64,000 nt of DNA from Bog-756 sp963839925 (GTDB lineage: Bacteria > Actinomycetota > Acidimicrobiia > Acidimicrobiales > RAAP-2). The first letter of the stretch is position 1. Each line of letters begins with the position of its first letter. The stretch covers positions 1,736,001 to 1,800,000 of the forward strand of contig CAWIWV010000001.1 in NCBI GenBank assembly GCA_963839925.1. The letters are read 5' to 3'. Below are positions 35,798-43,314 of the stretch, in pieces. The translations under genes were made by a program, and so were the position numbers. The notes below the pieces were generated by a model that saw only the letters and a program-made list of their open reading frames with translations, searched no databases and was not told the DNA's origin.

Positions 35798-37023
35798 GCT
35801 CCACCGAAGAGCCTCTCGTCCGGCGTGCGATCATCTCGGGCATCGGCCAGTCGGCCATCGGCCGGCCGCTCAACCGTAGCGATCTCGATCTGACCGTCGA
35901 AGCCTGCATCGCTGCCATCGAAGACGCCGGTCTCACCCGTGACGACATCGACGGCCTGTCCACCTATCCGGGCATGGGCGCGGGAACCGCGGGCTTCGCG
36001 GGGCCCTCCAGCCCGGAGGTGCAGGACGCGATGCGGCTGAGCCTCAACTGGCACGACGGCGGTGGTGAAGGAGCGGGCCAGATGCGCGCGGTCATCGCCG
36101 CATGCCTCGCGGTAGCGGCAGGACTCGCCCGTCATGTGCTGGTCTACCGGACGGTCTCGGAAGCGACCGCCCAAGGCAGCGGTGGACGCCAAGGGATCGG
36201 TGGGAGCGGCGGCGAAGGTGGAGGGGTGCCGAGGTTCTCGGGCTTCCTCCAGTGGACCCTCCCCTTCGGGGCGGTCTCTGCATCCAACTGGCTCGCGCTG
36301 GTGGCCGAACGACGGATGCACGAGTTCTCCCTCACCCGGGAGCAGCTCGGCCAGATCGCCCTCAACGGACGGCGCAATGCCGCGCTCAATCCTTCGGCCA
36401 TCTACGCCCAGCCACTCGATCTCGCCGACTACCTCGCCGCCCGCATGATCTCGACGCCGCTGTGCCTCTTCGACTGCGACGCACCGTGTGACGGGTCGAC
36501 GGCCTTGGTCGTCTCGCACCGTGACTACGCACCGGACGCGCCGCATCCCGCCTGCCACGTCAACGCGGTGGGCACCGCCCTGTGGGGCAGGGCCAGCTGG
36601 GACCAGTTCGACGACCCCACCACGATGGCCGCCCGGGATGCTGCCGCTTCGATGTGGGAGCGGACCGAGCTCCGGCCGACCGATGTCGACGTCGCACAGC
36701 TCTACGACGGCTTCTCCATCCTCGCGATGGTGTGGCTCGAGGCGCTCGGCTTCTGCGGGCGCGGCGAGAGCGGGTCGTTCGTGGAGGGCGGGACCGCCAT
36801 CGCTCGAGACGGCCTCCTCCCCCTCAACACCGCCGGAGGGCAGCTGTCGGGCGGGCGCCTGCACGGGTTCGGGCTCATCCACGAGGCCTGCGTCCAGCTG
36901 CGCGGCGAAGGAGGCGCACGCCAAGTCCTTCGGCGTGGCGATTCCTTGCCCGAGGTGGCCGCGGTCAGCAACGGGGGCGGGCCGATCGCCGGCACGCTGC
37001 TTCTCACCCGAGGCGCCGGTTGA
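35794..37023 (+). CDS. Thiolase-like protein (Ltp2/SCP-x-type, probable aldolase or acyltransferase)
   Basis: A 409-residue protein of the SCP-x/thiolase-C group: N-terminal AIISGIGQSAIGRPLNRSDLDLTVEA, the AVIAACLAVAAGLARHVLVYR segment, DVAQLYDGFSI and C-terminal GGQLSGGRLHGFGLIHEACVQLRGEGGARQV. Classical thiolase Cys is absent in the first half (no CxS nucleophile), as in Ltp2, which is a retro-aldolase with tyrosine chemistry; the tyrosine in QLYDGF could match. With the DUF35 partner this favours a carbon-carbon lyase. The stop codon is inside the 9-bp repeat array. Confidence 0.75.
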   Translation: MSSTEEPLVRRAIISGIGQSAIGRPLNRSDLDLTVEACIAAIEDAGLTRDDIDGLSTYPGMGAGTAGFAGPSSPEVQDAMRLSLNWHDGGGEGAGQMRAVIAACLAVAAGLARHVLVYRTVSEATAQGSGGRQGIGGSGGEGGGVPRFSGFLQWTLPFGAVSASNWLALVAERRMHEFSLTREQLGQIALNGRRNAALNPSAIYAQPLDLADYLAARMISTPLCLFDCDAPCDGSTALVVSHRDYAPDAPHPACHVNAVGTALWGRASWDQFDDPTTMAARDAAASMWERTELRPTDVDVAQLYDGFSILAMVWLEALGFCGRGESGSFVEGGTAIARDGLLPLNTAGGQLSGGRLHGFGLIHEACVQLRGEGGARQVLRRGDSLPEVAAVSNGGGPIAGTLLLTRGAG

Positions 37024-37122
37024 GCCGGTTGAGCCGGTTGAGCCGGTTGAGCCGGTTGAGCCGGTTGAGCCGGTTGAGCCGGTTGAGCCGGTTGAGCCGG
37101 TTGAGCCGGTTGAGCCGGTTGA
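37018..37122. repeat. 9-bp tandem array (GGTTGAGCC, about 11.7 copies)
   Basis: Perfect tandem repeats starting in the last sense codon of the thiolase-like gene; the stop TGA is within the first unit, and because the period is nine the same TGA recurs in frame in every unit (twelve in total). It lies between convergent genes. Confidence 0.95.
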
Positions 37123-37135
37123 TCACTCCGGCCGA

Positions 37136-37648
37136 TCACTCCTCGTCGTGAACAGTCCCCAGAATCAACAACCACGAACCGGATACCAGAAAGTAGAAGT
37201 TCACGAGCAGCGCCACTGCGCCGATATATATCCCGGCCCGGTATCCGGCAAATAGCAGCAATGAGCCGATGATCTGGCCGAGATAACAGGCGCTCCCCCC
37301 CACGATGCGAACCGTGCCGAGTGCGTAGTGGCTTCCGGTCGATCGCAATCCTCGGACATAACCGTTGGTGTTCACCACTGCCGCCAACAAAGAGACCGCA
37401 AACCACTCAGCCCCGAGCGTTCTAAATGTCTGGCGACCCATGAGCGCGAAGCAACTGACCAGGAATGCGGCGGTGAACCCCGAGAGCATGTTGGCCGCTC
37501 GATACCGGTGCGTCGGATCCCTCGTCACGCCCTTTATATTGATTGAAATCGCAACGAACACCAGCCCGGTCAGGGCAGCTGATCCCGTTCCCACTAAGAC
37601 AAAGAAGTTGCTCCAGTGTGCCGGGTTATAGGCGGCGGCCAAGACCAC
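37136..37648 (-). CDS. Small multi-pass membrane protein of unknown function
   Basis: A 170-residue protein with four to five membrane segments (about 18-35, 55-72, 80-95, 113-130, 138-160). N-terminal WSNFFVLVGTGSAALTGLVFVAISINI is shared by many uncharacterised bacterial membrane proteins. Codon use is less GC-biased than its neighbours (for example ATATATATC on the coding strand's complement), suggesting acquisition or relaxed codon bias. It is alone, next to a small lipoprotein gene on the other strand, and bounded by the 9-bp arrays. Confidence 0.7.
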   Translation of the reverse strand: MVLAAAYNPAHWSNFFVLVGTGSAALTGLVFVAISINIKGVTRDPTHRYRAANMLSGFTAAFLVSCFALMGRQTFRTLGAEWFAVSLLAAVVNTNGYVRGLRSTGSHYALGTVRIVGGSACYLGQIIGSLLLFAGYRAGIYIGAVALLVNFYFLVSGSWLLILGTVHDEE

Positions 37649-37711
37649 TCTGCGATGGTAACAGAGCGACTTTCACGTCCGAACGAACAACACGGGATAG
37701 CGTTGGTGGCC

Positions 37712-37945
37712 ATGGTCCGGCGTGTCGTGGGACTCCTCGCGTTGGTGGCTTGCCTGGTGCTCGCCGGATGCGGGACAACGGGCGGGCAAGCGGCGAAGAA
37801 GGTCAGCCACACGGCGCCGGCCAAAGACACCTCCGACATGGCATCGTCCTTCCTGGCAAACACTCTGTGGGAAAAGCGTCAGATGCCCGTGCCGCCGGGC
37901 ACGCAGATCGTCTTTTACGCCGTCCCGAACCGCCCCGCCCGATGA
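37712..37945 (+). CDS. Small lipoprotein
   Basis: A 77-residue protein: MVRRVVGLLALVACLVLAGC gives a clean lipobox (LAGC, Cys20), followed by 57 residues rich in Ala, Thr and Pro with no recognised domain. Its stop is near the second 9-bp repeat array. Starts at ATG 37712 (a GTG two codons earlier is possible). Anchored to the outer face of the membrane; role unknown. Confidence 0.6.
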   Translation: MVRRVVGLLALVACLVLAGCGTTGGQAAKKVSHTAPAKDTSDMASSFLANTLWEKRQMPVPPGTQIVFYAVPNRPAR

Positions 37946-37951
37946 AGGTGG

Positions 37952-38023
37952 GTCAGTCGCGTCAGTCGCGTGAGCCGGGTCAGCCGAGTCAGTCGAGTCA
38001 GTCGCGTCAGCCGCGTCAGCCGA
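37952..38023. repeat. 9-bp degenerate tandem array (GTCAG(T/C)CG(C/A), 8 units)
   Basis: Eight contiguous 9-bp units, with T/C and C/A variation, ending within the GMC gene. The last unit (38015-38023) contains the GMC stop codon (TCA 38016-38018 on this strand), and TGA recurs in frame in most units, as in the array at 37018. On the minus strand the unit reads like TCGGCTGAC, similar to CCGGTTGAG of the other array. Confidence 0.9.
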
Positions 38024-39659
38024 CCAGCAGATGTGCGGCGCGGGCGGCCAGTGCAGCAAGGGTGAGGGTCGGCCCGTACCCGGTCGAGGTGACGAAGACC
38101 GACGAATCCGCCACGATCACGTTCTCCAGCTGGTGGAGTCGCCCGCTCGGGTCGGCGACCGAGGTCGCAGGGTCGGTCCCCATGCGCACCGTTCCCATGT
38201 TGTGCCTGCTCTCCGGTATGGCCTCCGGCGACGACGCGTTGCCGGTGCCGGGCGAACTGGTGATCGCCGCCCACTGCGACCCCATGTCCTTCAGGATCGC
38301 CCGCAGCCTCGGGCCGTAGTGTGCGAAGGCAGCCAACTCGTGCCGGCCGGGTCGGTAGGTGATCCTTGCCACCGGAAAGCCTCTGGCGTCCTTGATCGTC
38401 GGATCGAGGTCCACCCTGTTGCCCGGATAGGGCAGGTCCTCACCCTGCATGATGAACGCCCACATCCGCTTGCGGATCGCGGAGTCGGCCATCGCGTGAG
38501 GGTGCTCCTCGCCCCAGGGAACGTGCTTGGCCTCGAGGATGGGGAGCCCGGCGCCGCTGTGTTCGACCATCCCCCCTCGGATCCAGGGCAGACCTGCCTC
38601 GGAGGCGGCGGCCCGGCTGAGCTCATCCCCCACGATCATGTCGTCGTGGACGTGGGTCACCGCTCGTCCCCGCTCCGCGTAGGTGCGGAAGGGCATCGCA
38701 CCGGCGACGATGGTCTGGAAGTGGGTCATCAGGTAGCGGCCGAGTAGCGGATGCTCGATCCCCGACAGCAGCAACAGGCGCGGCGTCTCGATCGCGCCAC
38801 AAGCGACGATCACGTGACGCGCCTCGAGCGAGCGCTCCGCTCCATCGGGCCCGACCAGGTCCACGCCGGTGGCCCGCCGACCGGCGGTGCGGATCCGGGA
38901 GACGAACGTCTCTGCCAGCAGCTCCGCCCGCCCGGTGGCCATCGCGCGCACGAGCATTGCGACCGGGTCGCCCTTGGCGTGGATCGGGCAACCGAAGTAC
39001 GCGCAGAATCCACAGTTGTTGCAGGCAGGACGTCCTCCGTAGGGGACGCTGTTGGCCGCAGTCGGCGCCGGGTACGGGTGATACCCGAGCCGCTCGGCCG
39101 AGGCGCTCGAGAGCAGGGCCCCGTACATGGGCGCCCCCGATGGCATCGGAAACGGCCCCGAGCGCGGGCCGGCGAAGGGATTGACCCCTTCGGTGCCGGC
39201 GACGCCGATGACCCGCTCCACCTCGGCGTAGTAGGGCTCGAGCTCGTCGTACCCTATGGGCCAGTCGGCGACGTCGGCTTCGGGCTGGGGTCCGAGGTCC
39301 GAATACAGGCGGAAGTCGCCCGGCTGGAACCGGGGCACCTTGCCGTCGGCGTGGACTCCCCCACCCCCCACCGTCGTCGGTACCGAGTTGACCTCTCCGA
39401 CGAGCACTCGGTCGCCATCGTCCGCGTGGGTCCGAAAGGTGCGCGGCTCGACGAGGGGATCGGGTCCGAGGAAGTGGCGGCTGAGGAACTTGATCTCGTC
39501 GTTCGAGTAGTCGAGTGCCGGCCGGGACGGATCCTCCGGATCGAGCAGATGATTCCTGCCCTTTTCGACGATGGCCACGTTCCACCCGGCCGCGGTGAGC
39601 ACATCGGCGGTGGTGGCGCCGCCCGGTCCGGATCCGACGATCACCGCGTCGAGCGTCAC
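38016..39659 (-). CDS. GMC-family oxidoreductase, gluconate/fructose-dehydrogenase-like flavoprotein with cysteine cluster
   Basis: A 547-residue flavoprotein: FAD motif VIVGSGPGGATTADVL (residues 7-), ribose-binding IVEKG, and C-terminal SRHNMGTVRMG plus GYGPTLTLAALAARAA. Cys213, 216, 219 and 224 (C-x2-C-x2-C-x4-C) fit an Fe-S cluster as in FAD-dependent fructose dehydrogenase or gluconate 2-dehydrogenase large subunits. The start is GTG 39659: a GTGA overlap with the small-subunit stop and SD AGGAGGTG 9 nt upstream. No Tat signal is visible on either subunit, so location is uncertain. Confidence 0.85.
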   Translation of the reverse strand: MTLDAVIVGSGPGGATTADVLTAAGWNVAIVEKGRNHLLDPEDPSRPALDYSNDEIKFLSRHFLGPDPLVEPRTFRTHADDGDRVLVGEVNSVPTTVGGGGVHADGKVPRFQPGDFRLYSDLGPQPEADVADWPIGYDELEPYYAEVERVIGVAGTEGVNPFAGPRSGPFPMPSGAPMYGALLSSASAERLGYHPYPAPTAANSVPYGGRPACNNCGFCAYFGCPIHAKGDPVAMLVRAMATGRAELLAETFVSRIRTAGRRATGVDLVGPDGAERSLEARHVIVACGAIETPRLLLLSGIEHPLLGRYLMTHFQTIVAGAMPFRTYAERGRAVTHVHDDMIVGDELSRAAASEAGLPWIRGGMVEHSGAGLPILEAKHVPWGEEHPHAMADSAIRKRMWAFIMQGEDLPYPGNRVDLDPTIKDARGFPVARITYRPGRHELAAFAHYGPRLRAILKDMGSQWAAITSSPGTGNASSPEAIPESRHNMGTVRMGTDPATSVADPSGRLHQLENVIVADSSVFVTSTGYGPTLTLAALAARAAHLLVG

Positions 39660-40222
39660 GGGTTCGACACCTCCTGGTCGCTCCAACCTCGCGGTTGGAC
39701 GTCCCCGTCGAAATCGATGGCCTGCCATCCGGAGCCGTCGCGGTTGCCCCCGTACTCAGGGGCCCCGTACATGCCCTCGCACGCGTGCTCGTAGAGGAGG
39801 TCGGTGAAGTCAGGATCCGCACGCAACCGCTGGACCTGCTCGGTCGCCGACAGCGCGACGAAGTCCGGACCCAGCGCCGCAAGACCCTGCCGGTAGCGCT
39901 GCTGGAGACCGACCACCGGGCCGTTGAACTCCCGTTCGGACAGGCCGAGCGACCCTTCGATGCGGGTCCGCCACGCAAGTTCGTCGAAGGCGGTCAGGGG
40001 GTGGAAGTGCGCGAACGCGGTCTCACCTCCGCATCGCCCCGAGGTCGGCCCCCGGGCCCAGATCCTCGGAGGATCGACCTCGAACGCCCCGAGCAGCCCG
40101 TCGATGTAGTCCGGCACCCCTGCCGCCATCGCACCGGGGGACACCCCCTCGGTCGCCGGGATCAGTCTCTCGCAGGCCGCGGCCAGGGAGGCGTACTCGT
40201 CGTCGCTCAACCAGATGGGCAT
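39656..40222 (-). CDS. Gluconate 2-dehydrogenase subunit 3-family protein
   Basis: A 188-residue protein with the pattern of the small (gamma) subunit of GMC dehydrogenases: WLSDDEYASLAAACERLIPATEG at the start, VPDYIDGLLG, and the C-terminal DLLYEHACEGMYGAPEYGGNRDGSGW. It usually carries a Tat signal for export with the flavoprotein; none is evident here. Overlaps the GMC gene by 4 nt. A cytochrome subunit is missing from the locus. Confidence 0.85.
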   Translation of the reverse strand: MPIWLSDDEYASLAAACERLIPATEGVSPGAMAAGVPDYIDGLLGAFEVDPPRIWARGPTSGRCGGETAFAHFHPLTAFDELAWRTRIEGSLGLSEREFNGPVVGLQQRYRQGLAALGPDFVALSATEQVQRLRADPDFTDLLYEHACEGMYGAPEYGGNRDGSGWQAIDFDGDVQPRGWSDQEVSNP

Positions 40223-40250
40223 CGGATGACCTTACGCTCACGCCGACCGG

Positions 40251-40275
40251 GGTCAGCGACTGTTCGCCGCTGACC
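40251..40275 (-). terminator. Hairpin after the P450 gene
   Basis: GGTCAGCG/CGCTGACC, an 8-bp perfect stem with a 9-nt loop, just downstream of the P450 stop (40282) and before the small-subunit start (40222). Confidence 0.5.
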
Positions 40276-40281
40276 GCTCGA

Positions 40282-41535
40282 TCAAGCCGGGGTGAAGGCG
40301 ATCGGCAGAGCGATCGGTGACCGGAAGGCCATGCCCTTGATGTGGAGGTCCTGGTCGGGTGCCGGGGCCAGCCGCAAGTCGGGCAGGCGATCGAAGAGGG
40401 TGTTCATGGCCACCCTGGTCTCCATCCGAGCGAGGTGCATCCCGAGACAGACGTGCACCCCGAAGCCGAATCCGACGCTCTGGCGGGTCGAGCGGAAGAT
40501 GTCGAACTCGTCCGGGTGCTCGTACTTCCGTTCGTCTCGGTTGGCCGATCCGAGCAGGAGCGCGACATCGGCACCCTCTTGCACCGGAACACCGGCAAGC
40601 TCGGTGTCGCGAGTGGCCCGTCGCAGGATGACCGTGACCGGAGGCTCCCAACGGATCGCCTCTTCGAATGCATCCGGGATCAGACTGCGGTCCTCGATCA
40701 CCGCCTGGAGCTGCGCGGGATTGGTCAGCAACCCGTAGAGGAGGCTGCCCGATGCCCGGTAGGTCGTCTCGACGCCCGCCGGCAAGAGCAACCGGAGGAA
40801 GGAGTAGATCTCTTCGTCTCCGAGGGTACGACCGTCGACCTCTGCGACCAGGAGCTCGCTGATCAGGTCGTCGGCCGGCTTCTTGCGCCGCTCGACCAGC
40901 ACGTCGGCGAAATAGTCGCGTAGCGCCGTCGAGGCTTCCATCCCCCGCTCCCAGTTGGAGGCGACGCTGGTGATCCCGATCGCCCACCGCTGGAACATCG
41001 GGAAATCGGACCGGGGCAGTCCGAGGATGTGAGCGATCACCTGGACCGGAAAGTTGAAGGTGAGCTCTTGGACGAGATCGGCGCTCCCCTGACGTGCGAA
41101 GCCGTCGATCAGCTCGTTGACCACGCGCTGGACCAGGTCACCTTCCCACTGCTCCAACACCTTCGAACGGAACGTCGGAGAGACCAGCGCTCGATGTAGC
41201 CGGTGGTCGGGCTCGTCCATCTGCAGGATGGTCGCGCCCATGACCGCTCCCATCACCCCCTCGTACACCTTCGACGAATAGGTCTCGTTGTCACGCAGGA
41301 CCTGGACCACCTCGTCGAAGCCGAAGACGGTGACCGGTTGGGGCAGGTTCGGGTCGGCCTCGGTGATCCCGTCCCCCAGATCGACCGGGCCCACGTGGAC
41401 CGGGTTCTCCCGGCGCAGCTCGGCCATCCGCGGATAGGGATCTCGGATGTTCCCGGACACTGTGTCCTGCAGCTCGAAGGGATCGAACCGGGCCGGCGCA
41501 ACGTCCCCCTCGGTCCTCGGTTCGGTCTGGGTCAT
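40282..41535 (-). CDS. Cytochrome P450
   Basis: A 417-residue P450. The heme-binding signature FGFGVHVCLGMHLARME puts the axial cysteine at residue 363; the I-helix has LLPAGVETTYRA with the A-G-x-E-T-T oxygen-activation motif; the K-helix E-x-x-R is EEAIRWEP. Resembles actinobacterial P450s acting on lipids, terpenes or steroids. A TetR gene is divergent; the GMC dehydrogenase genes are downstream on the same strand. Electron-transfer partner genes are not present. Confidence 0.9.
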   Translation of the reverse strand: MTQTEPRTEGDVAPARFDPFELQDTVSGNIRDPYPRMAELRRENPVHVGPVDLGDGITEADPNLPQPVTVFGFDEVVQVLRDNETYSSKVYEGVMGAVMGATILQMDEPDHRLHRALVSPTFRSKVLEQWEGDLVQRVVNELIDGFARQGSADLVQELTFNFPVQVIAHILGLPRSDFPMFQRWAIGITSVASNWERGMEASTALRDYFADVLVERRKKPADDLISELLVAEVDGRTLGDEEIYSFLRLLLPAGVETTYRASGSLLYGLLTNPAQLQAVIEDRSLIPDAFEEAIRWEPPVTVILRRATRDTELAGVPVQEGADVALLLGSANRDERKYEHPDEFDIFRSTRQSVGFGFGVHVCLGMHLARMETRVAMNTLFDRLPDLRLAPAPDQDLHIKGMAFRSPIALPIAFTPA

Positions 41536-41571
41536 GGCTCGGACTCCCCTCAGTCGGTACCGTGATACTAG

Positions 41572-41589
41572 ATCAAACGTTCGTTCAAG
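41572..41589. promoter_or_regulatory. Candidate operator/promoter between P450 and TetR
   Basis: ATCAAACGTTCGTTCAAG is an imperfect inverted element (AACG motifs, TCAAACG against TTGAACG on the other strand) in the 179-bp divergent gap, 37 nt upstream of the P450 start. On the P450 strand TTGAAC could also be a -35 element. It is the likely site of the TetR protein encoded at 41715. Confidence 0.4.
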
Positions 41590-41714
41590 GCCAGTGGTCA
41601 GGACGAAGAATGTCCAGGCCAGGTCGCCAATGGGTCCGGTCGCGGGTCAGGTCGCCCGTCCGGTCGCGCGTGCCGGACCACGCACCGGATCACCCGAGGG
41701 TCCAGAATGGGGCG

Positions 41715-42341
41715 ATGCGCCCTTCGGATGAAGCAGCTGCCCCGCCCGCCTCCCGCTCCCCCGGTTTGTCCCAACGCCAGCACATCCTGGCGACCGCGCT
41801 CTCGCTGATGGCCACCCAGGGCGTCGACGGGACAAGCATGCGCAACCTGGCCGCCGCCACGGGCCTCAACGTCGCCTCGCTGTACCACTACTTCCCTTCG
41901 AAGCGCGACCTGCTGGTCGCAGTGCTGCGGGACCGGGGATTCGTCGAGGACATGGCGGCCGCCTCCGAACCGGCGGTCGCTCAAGACGCAGCGTCGACCT
42001 TGGAAGACCTCCTCGGAGACATGCTCGAATCGATGCTCGAAGTCGAGGACTTCATCCGTCTGATGATCGGCGAGACCATGCGCGGCGACGACACCGCCTA
42101 CTCGGTCGGGAAAGATCTGTTCACCGCGACCGAGGCCTCACTGGAGCAGGCCATCGCCGACTGCGATCCCCCACCATGCCGGCCGGGCGAAGAGGCAGCG
42201 ATGGCCAGGATGATCCGCAGTCTGGTGGTCGGGCTGTTCATCGAGCACGTGTCCGGCGTCCTGAGCGACAGTGGGGACACGGCCGACCAGTTCCGCAAGC
42301 GTGTGGAAGAGATCGCCGGGATCATCCAAGGGCGGAAATGA
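41715..42341 (+). CDS. TetR-family transcriptional regulator
   Basis: A 208-residue regulator with the TetR helix-turn-helix at about residues 20-66 (RQHILATALSLMATQGVDGTSMRNLAAATGLNVASLYHYFPSKRDLLVAVL), followed by a helical ligand domain. Divergent from the P450, whose operon it probably represses. Its 3' end overlaps the convergent monooxygenase by 20 nt. ATG 41715 is used; an upstream ATG at 41562 would add residues encoded by GTCGCC-type repeats and is unlikely. Confidence 0.85.
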   Translation: MRPSDEAAAPPASRSPGLSQRQHILATALSLMATQGVDGTSMRNLAAATGLNVASLYHYFPSKRDLLVAVLRDRGFVEDMAAASEPAVAQDAASTLEDLLGDMLESMLEVEDFIRLMIGETMRGDDTAYSVGKDLFTATEASLEQAIADCDPPPCRPGEEAAMARMIRSLVVGLFIEHVSGVLSDSGDTADQFRKRVEEIAGIIQGRK

Positions 42342-43197
42342 CGTCCTCGCCGAACGCGGCGAGCGTGTCCACTGCCGCAAAATCAGTGAACCAGGCATAG
42401 ACGCGCTCGACTCCGAGTGCGGCGAACCCTTCGAGCTTGCCCCGCACCTCGTCCGGGTTGCCGGCCAGATGGGCATCCTCGCCCATCCTTCCGAAACGCC
42501 TGGCGGCGAGCTCGAGCGCCTCGCCCCTCCTCTGCTCGTCGGTGATCAGAGTGACCAGCACCTGGATCGAAAGCCGGGCGCTTCCCGCATCCCCCCTGGT
42601 CGCTTCCAGGCGGTCGAGCTGGTGCATCGGCACGTTCCACCAGTCGGCGAACCGCTCGACCAGCTTCATCGTCTTCGGTCCGGTTCCACCGATGACGATC
42701 GGGATCCGCGACCGTGGCACAGGGAGCTGCCGGGACCCGCTCACCCGGAAGAAGGAGCCGTCATGGTCGACCGGCTCCCCGCTCCAGAACGACGTGATCA
42801 GTTCGAGCGACTCGCGCAACCGACCGAGTCGCTCGGCCGGTCCGGCCGCAGGAAAGCCGAATGCCTCGAGCTCCCCGGGGGTCGAGCCTGATCCGATCCC
42901 GAGCTCGAATCGCCCCCCGGAGAAGTGGTCGAGGGTGACCGCCTGGCGGGCGAGGACCGCCGGATGACGGAACTGGTCGCAGAGGACCAGGTGGCCGAGT
43001 CGGAGTCTGTCGGTCGATGCCGCCAGCCAGGTCGTGGTGGTGAACGCCTCGTACATCGGCTGCTCGAGGGCGCCCGGTGGGGCGAGATGGTCCATGAGGG
43101 CCAAGCCCTCGAACCCGGCAGCCTCTGCAGCGACCGCTCGCTCGACCAGCGCCTCCGGCGACAGGCGCATCTGCGGGAGAAAGACGTGGAATTCCAT
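42322..43197 (-). CDS. LLM-class F420-dependent oxidoreductase
   Basis: A 291-residue luciferase-like protein: MEFHVFLPQMRLSPEALVERAVAAEAAGFEGLALMDHL at the start, DHFSGGRFELGIGSG, PIVIGGTGPKTMKLVERFADWWN and a C-terminal ALGVERVYAWF. These motifs fit F420-linked rather than FMN-linked members. There is no evident SD; the region upstream of ATG 43197 is a C-rich run on the coding strand. It is downstream of the acyl-CoA dehydrogenase at 43315 on the same strand. Confidence 0.85.
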   Translation of the reverse strand: MEFHVFLPQMRLSPEALVERAVAAEAAGFEGLALMDHLAPPGALEQPMYEAFTTTTWLAASTDRLRLGHLVLCDQFRHPAVLARQAVTLDHFSGGRFELGIGSGSTPGELEAFGFPAAGPAERLGRLRESLELITSFWSGEPVDHDGSFFRVSGSRQLPVPRSRIPIVIGGTGPKTMKLVERFADWWNVPMHQLDRLEATRGDAGSARLSIQVLVTLITDEQRRGEALELAARRFGRMGEDAHLAGNPDEVRGKLEGFAALGVERVYAWFTDFAAVDTLAAFGEDVISALG

Positions 43198-43227
43198 GCA
43201 ACAGGGTTGAAGGCTGGGGCTGGGACG

Positions 43228-43287
43228 GGGGCTGGGGCTGGGGCTGGGGCTGGGGCTGGGGCTGGGGCTGGGGCTGGGGCTGGGGCT
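43228..43287 (-). repeat. (GGGGCT)10 hexanucleotide array
   Basis: Ten perfect GGGGCT units on the plus strand, plus variants from 43212. It lies between the acyl-CoA dehydrogenase stop (43315) and the monooxygenase start (43197), both on the minus strand, so the transcript carries AGCCCC repeats and the template strand is G-rich and can form G-quadruplexes. Confidence 0.95.
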
Positions 43288-43314
43288 GGCGGAGACCGAT
43301 TCGGCGAGGACCGA

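Noticed and set aside
37018..38023. The 9-bp arrays as CRISPR or centromere-like iterons
   Set aside because: Units are contiguous without spacers, are short, and overlap stop codons; no cas, rep or par gene is near.
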